From RGIG8244 sp045639325 (GTDB taxonomy: Bacteria; Verrucomicrobiota; Lentisphaeria; Victivallales; UBA1829): a stretch of DNA of 50,814 bases. The notes below the pieces were generated by a model that was not told the DNA's origin, did no database searches, and worked only from the letters and a program-made list of their open reading frames with translations. This document shows positions 34,884 to 43,485 of this stretch, piece by piece (the stretch's first letter is position 1; every line of letters begins with the position of its first letter). The position numbers and the translations under genes were made by a program. The stretch spans positions 1 through 50,814 of the forward strand of contig JAZUCU010000057.1 of NCBI GenBank assembly GCA_045639325.1, written 5' to 3'.

Positions 34884-37795
34884 TTCTTGACTTCCTCAAG
34901 TTTCAGATCATCGAACCAGACCGTGCCGGTGGCGTTCCGCAAAGTCAATCGCAGATAGGAAAGATTTTTGTCGTTTTTCGCCGGTGTGGTGAAAATCCAC
35001 CCCTGACGGGTCCACGGCATCGTTCCGGAATAAAAGTTGAGCGGATACCATTGATTGACGGGCGTGGCGATATTGACAGCTGCACCACTGTATTTGCCTT
35101 GTGTTTTGACATTATCCAGACGGATCTGCCAGGTCAGTTTATAGGTCGTTGCCGGTTTGAGGATCGGTTTGAAAAAGTAGGCAACCGTGGCGATTTGTTT
35201 ATAATCTTTCGAGGTGATCTTCAACGATTTTCCGCCTTTACGATACGTTGTAGTATCCAATGTGACGGCACCCGATTCACATTCTTTCTTACCGGCGAAC
35301 CATACTTTTCCGAAAATGCGCCCCTGCTGCGGAGCGGAAAAATCGGAATTTTTCAGCAGATTGTCATTTGCCGGAAGCCGGTCTGCAAACACAAGCGTTC
35401 CATAATTTTCGATATCGTGGAAACCTTTGATATAAGGTGACCAGGAGAACAATTCCATTTTGGATTTCAACTGCCGTTCTCTTGCCACATTGAACGCGAA
35501 TTTTTCAAAATCCACGTTACCCAATTCAGCAAAAGAAATGGTGAAATAAGCGATCCAGCTCTTTTCTTTGCGTTCCACACGGATTTCCGGATTCCCATTC
35601 CATTTCGAATCATGGTAAGTTTTCGATGCCGTTATGCGGGAATCGTACAATTCCCCTTTTGCGGTAACAACAAAATGATAATAATTGTCCCGGTCGCCGG
35701 ATGGATTGAAACAAAATTCAACGCAGGAATCCCGCCACAATTCCGGATTATCTCTCCCCGTCTGACGGGTAAGCATTTCCGCCATTTTATCTTCTTCACA
35801 TTCCACACGCAGATACAGTTTTTTGCTGTCCCGGAGGATTTGGAATGAGGTCCGGACTTCCGATGAATCCGGTTTATAGGGGACCATGAAGGCTTTCGGT
35901 GCCGTTTTCCATTGTGCGTCACCAGGTGTTCCGGCAACAGGCAGAACGGTGTATTTCCAATCGGCAATGGCAGCACGGGTGGAGAAATATTTATCGGCAC
36001 CGACTTTGATCTGACCGACCAGATATTGCTCAAAATACCGGATCCGTTTGAGTGCGGCGGGATCATTTTTTGCCAACTTCAATGCTTCGGCGATCCGGGC
36101 ATCAAATTTGCGGAGCTGTTCCGGAGAATAAAGCTGTTCCCAGACTTCATAATCGGTGGGCGCAACACTGTTGAATCCAAGAGGTGTTTCCACGGTTCGA
36201 CCGGCAATTTTATCGACCCAGATCTGTTCGATCGTTTCAAAGATTTCAGACATGGGCTTTGCCGCTTTGCCGAACATGAGTGTATAAAACTCATTCAGCA
36301 GGGCATCGGCAGAAATGGTATTATCCCATGCCACTTTGGCAAAAGCGTAATAATTGAGAAAACTGAATACCCAATGATCCGTTTCCGCTTCCAGAAATGC
36401 GCCGCAAAGATCGTTCTGATGACGGCTGAAATAGTTGATGACGGCGCGCGGTGTGGAGGGCGGAACATTAGGCAGTTCCATCCCGCCGTACTTATAAAGT
36501 GCGGTCCATGTCCAGGGTTTGATCCCCGTTTTCTTATACCAGTTTGCAACCCGGTTATCCTGACCGTGGCGCATGGCAGGATTCTTATCCGCCCACGGCC
36601 CCCGTACGGAAACCATCATCAACACATTATCCGGCAGTTCCCGTTTCGGCGGATTGTTATAATGAGCATAAGCCAAGGCGGTGATATACCCTTTGATCCC
36701 GTTCTTTTTCAAACGGTTTGCAATATCAATGGTCAAATCCCAAACCAGATCTGCCCGATTGAATTTTTTGCAGTTGACACAACAGCAGTCCGCAAAATGG
36801 TCTTTGGGCATGATGTTGAAAAAGCCGGGGCGGACAATACTGCGATCCCATCGGGTCAAACCTCTGGATGCCGCACTTTTCCCCGTCAGCCAGGCTTCCG
36901 CATCTTTATAAAGTTCGTTCCGGAAATCGGGATTGGTCATGCAGAGATTGCCGTAAAGACGGCTGCTCTTGTCAAGATAACGGTGTCCGTTCGGCGATAC
37001 GGCGAAAAAGTCCGGTCTTGTTTTTGCAAAACGTTTGGGATATTCAAGACGTTCCAGACTGTGACAGACGGGTACATGGAAACTTTCATAACGCATTTGC
37101 AAGTCATGATACCAATATCCATTTTTCACTTGCTTTCCGGGGAACCATTTTGCCGGTCTCCCGGCGAGGATCCGCCGTCTGGAAAAATCCGGGCGGTCAA
37201 AAATATTGATTTCCGGCAATACAAGTTCCCGGTGTTTCGGAATGATCGTCCCGATCTCACCCGGGAAATAAAAACGGATGCCCGCAAAACGTTCCAGAAA
37301 ATCATAGACCCCGAACAATGTTCCGCGATCACCGTCAAATCCCACCGTGCGCGGGAAATGTTTCGGATGATCTTTCCCGGCAATAAAGATCCGGTCGTTG
37401 CCTGCACTCCGGATGATAAAACTTTCGCTCCACATTTTATCCGGTTCGATTCCCAGTTTCCGCAATTCCGGATTGTCGCCTACATAAATCGCCGTTCTAC
37501 CTTTTATTGCAGTCTGCCGGATCGCCACTTTCGCGCCCAGAGAAGCGGAAAGATATTTCTGCAGCTCATCCGCCGCTATTTTAGTAACAGACGGAGCCTT
37601 TTTCGCAACAATAATATCCACACAAACTTTGCCGTTGCGGGACAATGGAATAATCTTTTCCGTTCCGGTTTTGATGACCCGCTCCGGCGGATCCTGTGCC
37701 AGAGCCTTTCTTGCTCCTTCCACATTTCTGCCATACATTTCACTGCCTGTTACCGCCAGTACGGACAACAGGGCACAAACAAACAGACGTTTCAT
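34880..37795 (-). CDS. Secreted DUF4838 protein with GH67-N-like, CBM9-like and CBM4/9-like modules
   Basis: The 971-aa protein has a signal peptide (MKRLFVCALLSVLAVTGSEM). An alpha-glucuronidase N-terminal-like domain follows (about 50-195: APSVTKIAADELQKYLSASL, GTLFGVYDFLERFAGIRFYF). Then comes the DUF4838 TIM barrel (about 195-560) with HVPVCHSLER, C337-x-C339-x-x-C342 (DCCCVNCKKF) and VSVRGPWADKNP. A helical linker, a CBM9/DOMON-like module (about 640-830: WRDSCVEFCFNPSG) and a CBM4/9-like module (from about 840: NLLKNSDFSAPQQG to VWFDDLKLEE) complete it. It is probably an exported alpha- or uronic-acid-acting hydrolase; DUF4838 activity is not settled. It lies 62 bp after P4. Confidence 0.8.
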   Translation of the reverse strand: MKRLFVCALLSVLAVTGSEMYGRNVEGARKALAQDPPERVIKTGTEKIIPLSRNGKVCVDIIVAKKAPSVTKIAADELQKYLSASLGAKVAIRQTAIKGRTAIYVGDNPELRKLGIEPDKMWSESFIIRSAGNDRIFIAGKDHPKHFPRTVGFDGDRGTLFGVYDFLERFAGIRFYFPGEIGTIIPKHRELVLPEINIFDRPDFSRRRILAGRPAKWFPGKQVKNGYWYHDLQMRYESFHVPVCHSLERLEYPKRFAKTRPDFFAVSPNGHRYLDKSSRLYGNLCMTNPDFRNELYKDAEAWLTGKSAASRGLTRWDRSIVRPGFFNIMPKDHFADCCCVNCKKFNRADLVWDLTIDIANRLKKNGIKGYITALAYAHYNNPPKRELPDNVLMMVSVRGPWADKNPAMRHGQDNRVANWYKKTGIKPWTWTALYKYGGMELPNVPPSTPRAVINYFSRHQNDLCGAFLEAETDHWVFSFLNYYAFAKVAWDNTISADALLNEFYTLMFGKAAKPMSEIFETIEQIWVDKIAGRTVETPLGFNSVAPTDYEVWEQLYSPEQLRKFDARIAEALKLAKNDPAALKRIRYFEQYLVGQIKVGADKYFSTRAAIADWKYTVLPVAGTPGDAQWKTAPKAFMVPYKPDSSEVRTSFQILRDSKKLYLRVECEEDKMAEMLTRQTGRDNPELWRDSCVEFCFNPSGDRDNYYHFVVTAKGELYDSRITASKTYHDSKWNGNPEIRVERKEKSWIAYFTISFAELGNVDFEKFAFNVARERQLKSKMELFSWSPYIKGFHDIENYGTLVFADRLPANDNLLKNSDFSAPQQGRIFGKVWFAGKKECESGAVTLDTTTYRKGGKSLKITSKDYKQIATVAYFFKPILKPATTYKLTWQIRLDNVKTQGKYSGAAVNIATPVNQWYPLNFYSGTMPWTRQGWIFTTPAKNDKNLSYLRLTLRNATGTVWFDDLKLEEVKK

Positions 37796-37857
37796 ACGTG
37801 TCCTTTCTCGTTCTGTTATATAATAATACTGAAAAAAATCAACTATGTATACCGGAC

Positions 37858-38553
37858 TTACCGGTCTTCCATCAATTTTTTACTGCCGGAGAGTTCGCCC
37901 AGCTGTTTGGCAGATACGGTTCCGGAATAATGCAGAAATTGGGCACGATTGCGATGGCGGAAATGTACCCCGGAATCGGAAGCGGCAGTCGTTTTGAATG
38001 GCCAGGTGTTGACAGAGAGACTGACATAATTCTTATTCGGCCGTTGTCCATCGCCCATAAGTGCAACCTGAGAGGGCCGTTTGACTTTTGACAGACGGCT
38101 CAGTCTGGCGATCCATGGTTCATCCTTTACATCCCGAACCAGATTTACGGCATAATAATTTTGTCCATAGGAAAAAAACGAATCGCCGGGATCTGATTTT
38201 AAGCGTACCGTATCCGCAGGACAGCAGACGAGCTTATTTCTAACGTAAGGATTGACCTGATTCGGGTTACTGGGATTAATGGCAATATTCAGATATTTCG
38301 CCAGGTCGAACCACAATACCCGGTTCTGAATAAAGCCGGGCATCCAGTCTTTATTGTCGTTGGCGTACCCATTGAATCCCAAACTGATCTGTTTGAGATT
38401 GCTGACGCAGGAAATTCCTTTGGCACTGTCCCTGGCTTTGCCCAATGCCGGCAGCAACATACCTGCAAGGACAGCAATAATCGCAATCACCACCAGCAAT
38501 TCGATCAGAGTAAACGTTTTCCGGCAAGACATACATTTTGTACTTCTGTTCAT
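37858..38553 (-). CDS. Pseudopilin-like protein P4
   Basis: The 231-aa protein has leader MNRSTKCMSCRKT, then F14-TLIELLVVIAIIAVL with Glu at +5 and Thr at -1. The Cys pair is ISCVSNLKQIS and CCPADT. In the tail the usual H-X9-DG reads HRNRAQFLHYSG, with Ser in place of Asp. GGAGG lies 10 nt before the ATG. It sits between the GntR regulator (75 bp upstream) and the DUF4838 enzyme (62 bp downstream), in one direction. The leader has two extra cysteines. Confidence 0.87.
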   Translation of the reverse strand: MNRSTKCMSCRKTFTLIELLVVIAIIAVLAGMLLPALGKARDSAKGISCVSNLKQISLGFNGYANDNKDWMPGFIQNRVLWFDLAKYLNIAINPSNPNQVNPYVRNKLVCCPADTVRLKSDPGDSFFSYGQNYYAVNLVRDVKDEPWIARLSRLSKVKRPSQVALMGDGQRPNKNYVSLSVNTWPFKTTAASDSGVHFRHRNRAQFLHYSGTVSAKQLGELSGSKKLMEDR

Positions 38554-38628
38554 CTTTTATTTTCCTCCTGTAATAAGTTTTTTATAGTTCAATTGCCCGG
38601 CAGAAAATCACGATCAAACGATTCCTTC

Positions 38629-39696
38629 TCATATTGTTTCGCCGAAAACAAATTCCATGGGAATCTCATGTACCCGGTACCGGACATCGCCGGATATCAA
38701 TAAATCAGCGGCGACTTTACCCAATTCTTCCGGATGTACCACAATACTGCTTAATTTCGGCAATGGATTTTCCATAAACTTATGTCCATAAAACCCGGTC
38801 ACACCGATTTGTTCCGGCACGTTCAAATTCAATTTCTGAAGCATCGTAATAATCAATTGTGCAATATAATCCGATGCCGTCAAAATGGCAATGCGTTTTC
38901 CCGGGAATTTCTCTATTGCATCCTGTAAGATCACTTGCATTTGCGCAAAGGAATTTTTGAAAAAATCAACAAGATTCAAAACATTTTCCTGTTCCTGCAA
39001 TTGTTGATAAAATTGATGCAGTTGTGTCGCTTCATAACGCAGCGGGTGAACATCTTCACAACAGATAAAGGCATTGTACCCCATCCGTTTCAATGTATTG
39101 AGCATTGTATAACAGGCGGGGTACGGATTGATCACAACGGAATGAACATCCGGCAGTTTGCTTGCCCGTCCAATCACCACGACTGGCAAGCCTGTCTGAC
39201 GGCAGATTTCCGCCAGAATATCATCCGGAATAAAATAATCGGCAATAAAGCCGATATTCTGCTTCGGAATGATCAACGCTTCATCCAGAGTCGATGAAAA
39301 ATCATTCTGCAGTAAACCGATCGTTCGTGCCGTATTGGCTGTAAAATGAACTCCAATGGATGAAAGTGCGGCTTCCCCGGTGATTCCTGCAATGATCCGG
39401 TTGCCGTAAAATTCGGGCGTATCGGTTGTAAGCTGCCGGAAGAGTAAAGTCAGGAATTGATATTTATCGCGGGAACTTTCCAGTTTCCGGGAGACGACAT
39501 AATTTTTCCCCGGCTTATGGAGCAATATACCCCGCTTTGCTAGAAAATTCAGTGCATAGATTGCAGTGATCTGACTGACATTATACTGTCGGCTCAAATC
39601 CCGTGAGGATGGTACATTCATCCCCGGCAGCAGGATTTCCCGCTTGATATCCGTCAGAATTTTATCTGCAATGATTCTGTATTGAAACTTTTCCAT
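38629..39696 (-). CDS. GntR/LacI-hybrid transcriptional regulator
   Basis: The 355-aa protein has an N-terminal GntR winged helix (YRIIADKILTDIKREILLPG, MNVPSSRDLSRQYNVSQITA, FLAKRGILLHKPGKNYVVS) and a C-terminal LacI-like effector domain (about 75-355: ITGEAALSSIGVHFTANTAR, KRIAILTASDYIAQLIITML, IGVTGFYGHKF, LSSIVVHPEELGKVAADLLI). It is the first gene of operon G, so it is autoregulated by position, and AAAGGA precedes the ATG. It probably represses the pseudopilin, DUF4838 and GH36 genes until an oligosaccharide binds. Confidence 0.9.
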   Translation of the reverse strand: MEKFQYRIIADKILTDIKREILLPGMNVPSSRDLSRQYNVSQITAIYALNFLAKRGILLHKPGKNYVVSRKLESSRDKYQFLTLLFRQLTTDTPEFYGNRIIAGITGEAALSSIGVHFTANTARTIGLLQNDFSSTLDEALIIPKQNIGFIADYFIPDDILAEICRQTGLPVVVIGRASKLPDVHSVVINPYPACYTMLNTLKRMGYNAFICCEDVHPLRYEATQLHQFYQQLQEQENVLNLVDFFKNSFAQMQVILQDAIEKFPGKRIAILTASDYIAQLIITMLQKLNLNVPEQIGVTGFYGHKFMENPLPKLSSIVVHPEELGKVAADLLISGDVRYRVHEIPMEFVFGETI

Positions 39697-39719
39697 ATAA
39701 ACCGGTCCTTTCCGTATTT

Positions 39720-39748
39720 AATATAATTATTGCCATAATGCTTTTCAA
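39720..39748 (-). promoter_or_regulatory. Promoter of operon G
   Basis: On the minus strand TTGAAA (39748-39743) and TATATT (39725-39720) are spaced by 17 bp. Transcription would start about 15-18 bp before the GntR start codon at 39696, leaving a very short leader that contains AAAGGA. Confidence 0.6.
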
Positions 39749-39896
39749 TGTTTACTCTTTTTAAAGTCCGTATTTTACCTTTTCAAAAAGTATTTCAGTG
39801 ATTGGATATACTATATCACCTGATATACATTTTGTACAGAAAATATGAAAAAACATTCATGATGTGGGCAGGAAGTTATTTTTACGGAAAGGTACG

Positions 39897-39928
39897 GATC
39901 CTCCTTCGCCAAGGCTGGGGAGGACAAG
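39897..39928 (-). repeat. Short dispersed element, inverted copy
   Basis: The reverse complement reads cttgtcctccccagccttgg then cgaaggaggatc. It matches 19482-19513 at 27 of 32 positions. Confidence 0.65.
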
Positions 39929-39990
39929 GAATAAGAGCGATGTTATTTTTTGCAAACACAGAAAACCTCTTTTATTTTCCAGCCACCCTC

Positions 39991-40050
39991 CGTATATCTC
40001 CGTATATCTCCGTATATCTCCGTACTCCTCCGTACCTCTCAGTATCTAAT
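39991..40050. repeat. 10-bp tandem repeat, three exact and three degenerate units
   Basis: cgtatatctc occurs three times in perfect register (39991-40020). It is followed by cgtactcctc, cgtacctctc and agtatctaat. The period equals about one turn of the helix. It lies 63 bp before tRNA-Arg. No coding explanation is evident. Confidence 0.85.
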
Positions 40051-40112
40051 ATTTCCTAATTTTTTATTTTTGCCATTTGCATTTTTGAAAGAATGGTGTA
40101 TATTGATTATAT

Positions 40113-40189
40113 GCACTCGTAGCTCAGCTGGATAGAGCGATTGCCTCCGGAGCAATAGGTCGTAGGTTCGAATCCTGTCGAGTGCACCA
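40113..40189 (+). tRNA. tRNA-Arg (anticodon CCG)
   Basis: This is a complete 77-nt tRNA. The acceptor gcactcg pairs with cgagtgc, followed by discriminator A and an encoded CCA. The D arm is GCTC/GAGC. The anticodon stem ATTGC/GCAAT encloses loop CTCCGGA, placing CCG at 34-36, which reads CGG arginine codons. The T arm has GGTTCGAATCC. A terminator follows within 20 bp. Confidence 0.95.
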
Positions 40190-40205
40190 TTTGTTTTAAA
40201 ATGAG

Positions 40206-40240
40206 ATCCGCAGAAGTTTATCACTCCTGCGGATTTTTTT
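40206..40240 (+). terminator. Intrinsic terminator after tRNA-Arg
   Basis: atccgcag (40206-40213) and ctgcggat (40227-40234) form an 8-bp stem with a 13-nt loop, followed directly by a run of T. It ends the single-tRNA transcript. Confidence 0.85.
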
Positions 40241-40281
40241 GTTCCGACTTGTTTCCATGACAAAATGAGACAATATTTAGC

Positions 40282-40309
40282 TTGTAAAATAAATTTTTTG
40301 TGATATAGT
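40282..40309 (+). promoter_or_regulatory. Candidate promoter of the AraC gene at 40381
   Basis: TTGTAA (40282-40287) and TATAGT (40304-40309) are spaced by 16 bp. The predicted start point near 40316 leaves a leader of about 65 nt. Confidence 0.45.
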
Positions 40310-40380
40310 AGGTAGCGCATGCACCGTTTTGATAATGGGTCAGAATGATATGCAGGCAAAATACAGGACACAGCTGATTT

Positions 40381-41250
40381 ATGATCGATATTGATAAAGT
40401 ACGTTTGTGGAGTGTTTATTTTTCGCGGATGCAAATCGTCAGTTCCATGCCGTATCCCAATATGGTCGTGGAAGAAGTGGAGAAAAAAGGCTATCGCATG
40501 CCCCAATATTCGCCGGAAAAAATTCCAAGCGAAGTCGGCGGGCAGATTACTCTCACCCTCGCGGGCAGAGGCGTATTATCCGTAAACGGAGTCACTTATT
40601 CCTGTGTGCCGGGGACTGCATTCCTGTATCGTGACTGCGACCCTGCCGTATCCTATTATTATCCGCAGGATGGAACCGAAGAATGGCGTTTTGTGTGGAT
40701 CAACTTCATGGGAAAGGAAAGTTCCAGAGTCATTGAAGACGTGAACCGGTTATACGGCTATTTCTTCCAGGTTGGGCAGAACAGTGTGCTGGAAGAGGAA
40801 TTGCTGGCATACCGTCAATGGAGTGGACGCAATTTATTTTATTCGCCGTTGGAAGGTGCGGAACGCTTTTTCCATTTTCTGCATTTGTTGTGTGACAGTC
40901 AACAGCAGAAGGGGCAGCATGGCGAAAACCGTTTGGTGGTGGATATTCAGAATGAATTCAGCCAATCTTTCGGGGAAGCGTTATCCACTTCCAATCTTGC
41001 CAAGAAAATCGGCATATCCCGGGAACATCTTTCGAAAAAATTTCATGCGGAAACGGGACGCACACTCCGTGATTACCGAGCGGAACAACGGATATCGCAA
41101 GCCATGTTTCTGTTGATGAAATCCAACCTGAGCTGTAAGGAAATTGCACAAATGTGTCATTACGGCTCCTATTCCAGTTTTTTCCGCAGTTTCAGCCGGA
41201 TTTATAAAATGTCACCGGAGGAATTCCGGAAGAAACACGTAGTTTCATAA
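40381..41250 (+). CDS. AraC-family transcriptional regulator
   Basis: The 289-aa protein has an N-terminal AraC-type sensing domain (ITLTLAGRGVLSVNGVTYSC, TAFLYRDCDPAVSYYYPQDG, WRFVWINFMG) and a C-terminal pair of helix-turn-helices (SNLAKKIGISREHLSKKFHA, then SCKEIAQMCHYGSYSSFFRS and MSPEEFRKKH). It is co-directional with locus H, 163 bp upstream of the metallophosphoesterase, and is the likely activator of that locus. The ribosome site is weak (AGGA about 13 nt upstream), so the start is less certain than the reading frame. Confidence 0.9.
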   Translation: MIDIDKVRLWSVYFSRMQIVSSMPYPNMVVEEVEKKGYRMPQYSPEKIPSEVGGQITLTLAGRGVLSVNGVTYSCVPGTAFLYRDCDPAVSYYYPQDGTEEWRFVWINFMGKESSRVIEDVNRLYGYFFQVGQNSVLEEELLAYRQWSGRNLFYSPLEGAERFFHFLHLLCDSQQQKGQHGENRLVVDIQNEFSQSFGEALSTSNLAKKIGISREHLSKKFHAETGRTLRDYRAEQRISQAMFLLMKSNLSCKEIAQMCHYGSYSSFFRSFSRIYKMSPEEFRKKHVVS

Positions 41251-41307
41251 TTTTCTTCTATCTTACAAAATGATAACAAAAATCACAAAATGCAAACATG
41301 GAACCGG

Positions 41308-41335
41308 TTGCTTTTTGATGAAAAACCGTTATAAT
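41308..41335 (+). promoter_or_regulatory. Candidate promoter of locus H
   Basis: TTGCTT (41308-41313) and a perfect TATAAT (41330-41335) are spaced by 16 bp. The leader would be about 72 nt. No convincing repeat for AraC binding was seen by eye. Confidence 0.55.
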
Positions 41336-41413
41336 TATATTAGGCTGTCTATTTTTGCCTGAAACATAAAGTGCAATGTATTACAAAAATCAATATAAAC
41401 AGGAGTCACTAAA

Positions 41414-42715
41414 ATGAAACTAGCCAGTGTCCGTTGGATTGCAGCCATTGTTGCTGCATTCGTCTGTCAATTATCAATTCAGGCAGCAGAAGAATTGCGT
41501 GTCGGTATTTTCGGGGATTGGCAGATCAGCAATCCTTCAAGAAGTGCAAGCGCATCGCTGCTGAAGGATATTTTCACATCCATGAAAAATCTGGGTGTGG
41601 ATGCCGTTATGATGACCGGTGACGTTGCCTCTGGCGGTCAGCCGGAAGTGTACGAGTTTTTCATGAAGACCTACAACGAAGTTTTTGCGGATCAGAAACC
41701 GGAATTGCTCATGGTTATGGGAAATCATGACTTCCGCAACAAAAAATATGTGACCCGTGAAGAAAAACTCAAAGTATTCATGGATGCGTTCAAAATGAAA
41801 GAATTGGATTATGTTCGCACGGTCAAAGGCTATAAATTTGTTGCTTTCAATCCCACAAGTACAAACGGTGAACAGTATACAAAAGAACATTTTCCCCGGT
41901 TCCAGAAGATGATCAGCGGCGCAATCAAGGAATCCGGCAATAAACCGGTGTTTGTGTTCAGCCATTTCCCCGCATACAATACGGTATATGGTTCTGTGTA
42001 CGGCAAAGGCGCAGTTACTGAAATTCTCAAACCGTTTTCCAAAATCGTCTATATCTCCGGTCATTCTCATTGGCCGATTGCGGATGATAAAAGTATCTAC
42101 CAGAACAAATATACAGCCTTCCAGACTGGTACAACATCCTGGACCGAACTGGAGCCTGCATTTTTCAACCGTAAAAAAGCGATGTCATCCGGTTACGGCA
42201 AAGCCCGTTGTTTTCTGTACATGACCGTGAACGATAAAGAAATCAAGGTCCGCCGTTTTGATGTTTCTGCGAAGCGTGAAATCAAACCGAACCGTCCCTG
42301 GATCATTTCTCTTCCGCTTGATCCTGCCACCTACAAATACACCAAAGCCCGCGCCGGTCTGAATCGGAAAGCTCCTGAATTTCCTGCGAAAGCTGCCGGG
42401 GAAGCGGTTCCCGTCAAGGGCGGTGTGAAACTGGTGTTTGATGCGGCGAAACATGATGACTTTGTTCATTCTTATGCCTTGCACATTTCTCAGTGGGATG
42501 GCAAAGCATGGCAGGCAGTTCCGGTGAAAAAAGAATTGCTGTTCTGCTCTGACTTCTTCCTGGGCATCGAAAAAATGAAAAAACGTTATGATGTTGAAAT
42601 TCCTGCTGCGACCTTCCAGTTTGAAGCTGGCAAACGTTATCAGCTGGAAATCATCCCGATCGAATCTTACGGTAAGCGCGGAAAAGGTATCTTTGTAGAA
42701 TACAACGCAAAATAA
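41414..42715 (+). CDS. Secreted calcineurin-like metallophosphoesterase
   Basis: The 433-aa protein has a signal peptide (MKLASVRWIAAIVAAFVCQL...QA-A). The phosphoesterase core (about 28-265) carries D35 (FGDWQ), G69-D70-V (metal), G103-N-H-D106, an FSHFP motif and GHSH. The usual first DxH motif is DxQ here (D35-W-Q37), a missing metal-ligand His. A C-terminal beta domain (about 300-433) may bind substrate. AGGAG precedes the ATG. It is the first gene of locus H, with a pseudopilin 17 bp on. It would hydrolyse phosphomono- or diesters outside the cytoplasm, possibly on a phosphorylated glycan given the GDPD gene in the same locus. Confidence 0.85.
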   Translation: MKLASVRWIAAIVAAFVCQLSIQAAEELRVGIFGDWQISNPSRSASASLLKDIFTSMKNLGVDAVMMTGDVASGGQPEVYEFFMKTYNEVFADQKPELLMVMGNHDFRNKKYVTREEKLKVFMDAFKMKELDYVRTVKGYKFVAFNPTSTNGEQYTKEHFPRFQKMISGAIKESGNKPVFVFSHFPAYNTVYGSVYGKGAVTEILKPFSKIVYISGHSHWPIADDKSIYQNKYTAFQTGTTSWTELEPAFFNRKKAMSSGYGKARCFLYMTVNDKEIKVRRFDVSAKREIKPNRPWIISLPLDPATYKYTKARAGLNRKAPEFPAKAAGEAVPVKGGVKLVFDAAKHDDFVHSYALHISQWDGKAWQAVPVKKELLFCSDFFLGIEKMKKRYDVEIPAATFQFEAGKRYQLEIIPIESYGKRGKGIFVEYNAK

Positions 42716-42732
42716 TTGAAGGGGATGGAACC

Positions 42733-43455
42733 ATGAAAAAAATTGCCGTTAACAAATTCACACTGATTGAATTGCTGGTAGTGATTGCGATCATCGCAAT
42801 TCTTGCTGCCATGCTTTTGCCTGCATTGAGTAAAGTCAAGGAAACGTCAAAAACTTCCAACTGCCTTTCCAACTTGAAACAGGTCATGCTTGCCGGTACC
42901 ATGTATGCCAATGATACCAATGGCTATCTGCCGCCTTCCACGTTCACCAAAGCCGGTGAAACCGGCAGTACCCGCTGGACAGATATGTTGGCTGAATACA
43001 AGTATATCACACGTGGCAACAGTTTGATTTGCCCCAGTATTCTGCCCTATAAAGGCAGTACAAATCCCCTTACGTGGAATCATGACAAAACGTACGGCGT
43101 GCGTAATCATACCTCCATGTCCGGTTACAAAATTTCTGACCCGAAAATTCTGGTCGTGGTCGTCAACAGCGGAAAAACACCCCGTCGTCTGAGTCCCTCA
43201 TTGTCTCTGATGTTTGCAGATACCATTGATAACGCAACGACCCGTCAGCAGTGGTATTATTTCAATATCAACCGTGCTAATCCGGATGGTGCCGTGCCCT
43301 ATGCTGCACACAAGAGAGGTGCTGTTAACAGTGCGTTTGCGGATGGTCATGCGGTTGCTGCAACTAAAACACAGCTTGCCGCCGGTTTGATTGACTACTA
43401 TTGCGAATACAATATGTCGGTCAACGTCAAGTGCAACGCTGCCTATTATCAGTGA
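42733..43455 (+). CDS. Pseudopilin-like protein P5
   Basis: The 240-aa protein has leader MKKIAVNK, then F9-TLIELLVVIAIIAIL with Glu at +5 and Lys at -1. The Cys pair is SNCLSNLKQVM and LICPSIL. The tail motif is HKRGAVNSAFADG, one residue longer than H-X9-DG. AAGGGG precedes the ATG. It is 17 bp after the metallophosphoesterase and 30 bp before the DUF4838 enzyme, so it is clearly in the same operon. Confidence 0.88.
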   Translation: MKKIAVNKFTLIELLVVIAIIAILAAMLLPALSKVKETSKTSNCLSNLKQVMLAGTMYANDTNGYLPPSTFTKAGETGSTRWTDMLAEYKYITRGNSLICPSILPYKGSTNPLTWNHDKTYGVRNHTSMSGYKISDPKILVVVVNSGKTPRRLSPSLSLMFADTIDNATTRQQWYYFNINRANPDGAVPYAAHKRGAVNSAFADGHAVAATKTQLAAGLIDYYCEYNMSVNVKCNAAYYQ

Positions 43456-43485
43456 TGAATCATAAATAAAATAGAAGGTATTAAA

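Larger units (their letters stand above)
39749..40112. other. Gene-free interval between operon G promoter and tRNA-Arg
   Basis: No gene with a ribosome site is seen. The interval holds one copy of a short dispersed element (39897-39928) and a 10-bp tandem repeat block (39991-40050). The rest is AT-rich and likely carries the tRNA promoter. Confidence 0.6.

Noticed and set aside
39991..40050. Possible CRISPR array
   Set aside because: Units are 10 bp, contiguous and without spacers; no cas genes are present.
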